A DNA stretch of 64,000 nucleotides from CAYNUJ01 sp964573255 (GTDB lineage: Bacteria > Bacteroidota > Ignavibacteria > Ignavibacteriales > Melioribacteraceae): positions 62,001 through 126,000 of the forward strand of contig CAZNJB010000001.1 in NCBI GenBank assembly GCA_964573255.1, read 5' to 3'. The position numbers and the translations under genes are program-made. Each line of letters starts with the position of its first letter. Positions within the stretch are counted from its first letter, which is position 1. This document shows, in pieces, positions 63,636 through 64,000 of this stretch. The notes beneath the pieces were generated by a model that saw only the letters and a list, made by a program, of their open reading frames with translations, searched no databases and had not been told where the DNA came from.

Positions 63636-64000
63636 ATGCTATACGTTAAAGCAAATAAAGAAACAATTCAACAGGCTGCTAATATTATAAAATCCGGCGG
63701 ACTAGTTGCATTCCCGACCGAAACGGTGTACGGTCTCGGTGCCGACGGGTTTAATCCTATTGCTGCAGCAAAAATATTTGAAGCCAAAAACCGCCCCACA
63801 TTTAATCCGCTTATTTTGCATATTAATTCATTAGAGATGCTGGAAAGTATTGCGTTTATTAATGATGAGAGAACCGAAAAACTGATTCGAAAATTTTGGG
63901 CAGGTCCTTTAACATTGGTTCTAAAAAAGAAAGACTCCGTTCCGGATATAATTACTTCAGGTCATCCAACGGTTGCGGTAAGAATGCCCGCGAATGAAAT
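63636..64000 (+). CDS. L-threonylcarbamoyladenylate synthase (Sua5/YrdC), partial
   Basis: The reading frame begins at the ATG at 63636 and is open to the window edge (121 codons). It shows the YrdC signatures GGLVAFPTETVYGLGAD, AAAKIFEAKNRPTFNPLILH and FWAGPLTLVLKKK. It makes the threonylcarbamoyl-AMP used for the t6A tRNA modification. Whether a C-terminal Sua5 domain follows cannot be seen here. Confidence 0.95.
   Translation, partial: MLYVKANKETIQQAANIIKSGGLVAFPTETVYGLGADGFNPIAAAKIFEAKNRPTFNPLILHINSLEMLESIAFINDERTEKLIRKFWAGPLTLVLKKKDSVPDIITSGHPTVAVRMPANE

Noticed and set aside
1..64000. CRISPR arrays, prophage, rRNA operons or toxin-antitoxin pairs
   Set aside because: I saw no regularly spaced repeats, no phage structural or integrase genes, no rRNA sequence and no recognisable toxin-antitoxin pair.

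Overview
The window is AT-rich chromosomal DNA that reads as a member of the Ignavibacteria-like branch of the Bacteroidota/FCB group. The strongest sign is the C-terminal type IX secretion (T9SS) sorting domain (N(Y/F)PNPFNPST... ending in KKM(I/L)L(I/V)(K/R)), which occurs on three large secreted proteins (2467-4719, 13830-15443, 38701-41523) and once as a decayed fragment (38350-38560). There are also TonB-dependent receptors without a SusD partner, and purine-rich ribosome binding sites. I cannot name a genus from sequence alone.

Region 1 (1-22749, all minus strand) looks like a polysaccharide/uronate utilisation locus. Reading in the direction of transcription it runs: EamA transporter, amidohydrolase, heparinase II/III-type lyase, TonB-dependent receptor, T9SS beta-helix protein, terminator, RraA-type aldolase, enolase-superfamily sugar-acid dehydratase, SDR dehydrogenase, SMP-30 lactonase, sodium/solute symporter, DUF5107-TPR protein, alginate-lyase-like T9SS protein, and a large beta-propeller protein cut by the left edge. 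The four enzymes at 10015-13629 have the family composition of a non-phosphorylative route (dehydrogenase, lactonase, dehydratase, aldolase). A MITE-like inverted-repeat element sits at 8099-8251.

Region 2 (23127-36236) holds a DeoR regulator on the plus strand, then on the minus strand a LacI regulator followed by uxaC, uxaE (tagaturonate epimerase), eda, a fructuronate-reductase-type SDR, uxuA, a PfkA-superfamily kinase, a HAD hydrolase and a complete TRAP transporter (P, Q, M). This is a nearly complete hexuronate route to pyruvate and triose phosphate, but no ordinary PfkB-type KDG kinase is present in the window; a phosphofructokinase-like protein sits in the operon instead. Regions 1 and 2 together suggest extracellular depolymerisation, uptake of uronate-containing products and two parallel catabolic branches.

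Region 3 (36571-41523) has a tRNA-Thr with its terminator, a DUF971 gene coupled to a SpoU RNA methyltransferase, a DinB-like gene, the T9SS remnant and a secreted GH13 amylase.

Region 4 (41785-52344) is the least explained part. It is a tight minus-strand array of a GbsR/MarR-type regulator, FabG-like SDR, KAS III-like protein lacking the canonical His and Asn, sodium/solute symporter, acyl-CoA ligase, small lipoprotein, outer-membrane barrel and lipoprotein alpha/beta hydrolase. A near-identical 20-bp palindrome lies in front of the regulator and again in front of the SDR, which gives a self-consistent regulon. An orphan TonB-receptor-like barrel lies upstream.

Region 5 (52587-64000) is mostly housekeeping: an HU protein, an ECF sigma/membrane protein/YbjQ operon, S9 peptidase, EVE-domain protein, alpha/beta hydrolase, DUF192, DsrE-like protein, MarC, a group II PLP decarboxylase, a thioredoxin-fold protein, a ferredoxin, a histidinol-phosphatase-like IMPase and the start of a Sua5/YrdC gene cut by the right edge.
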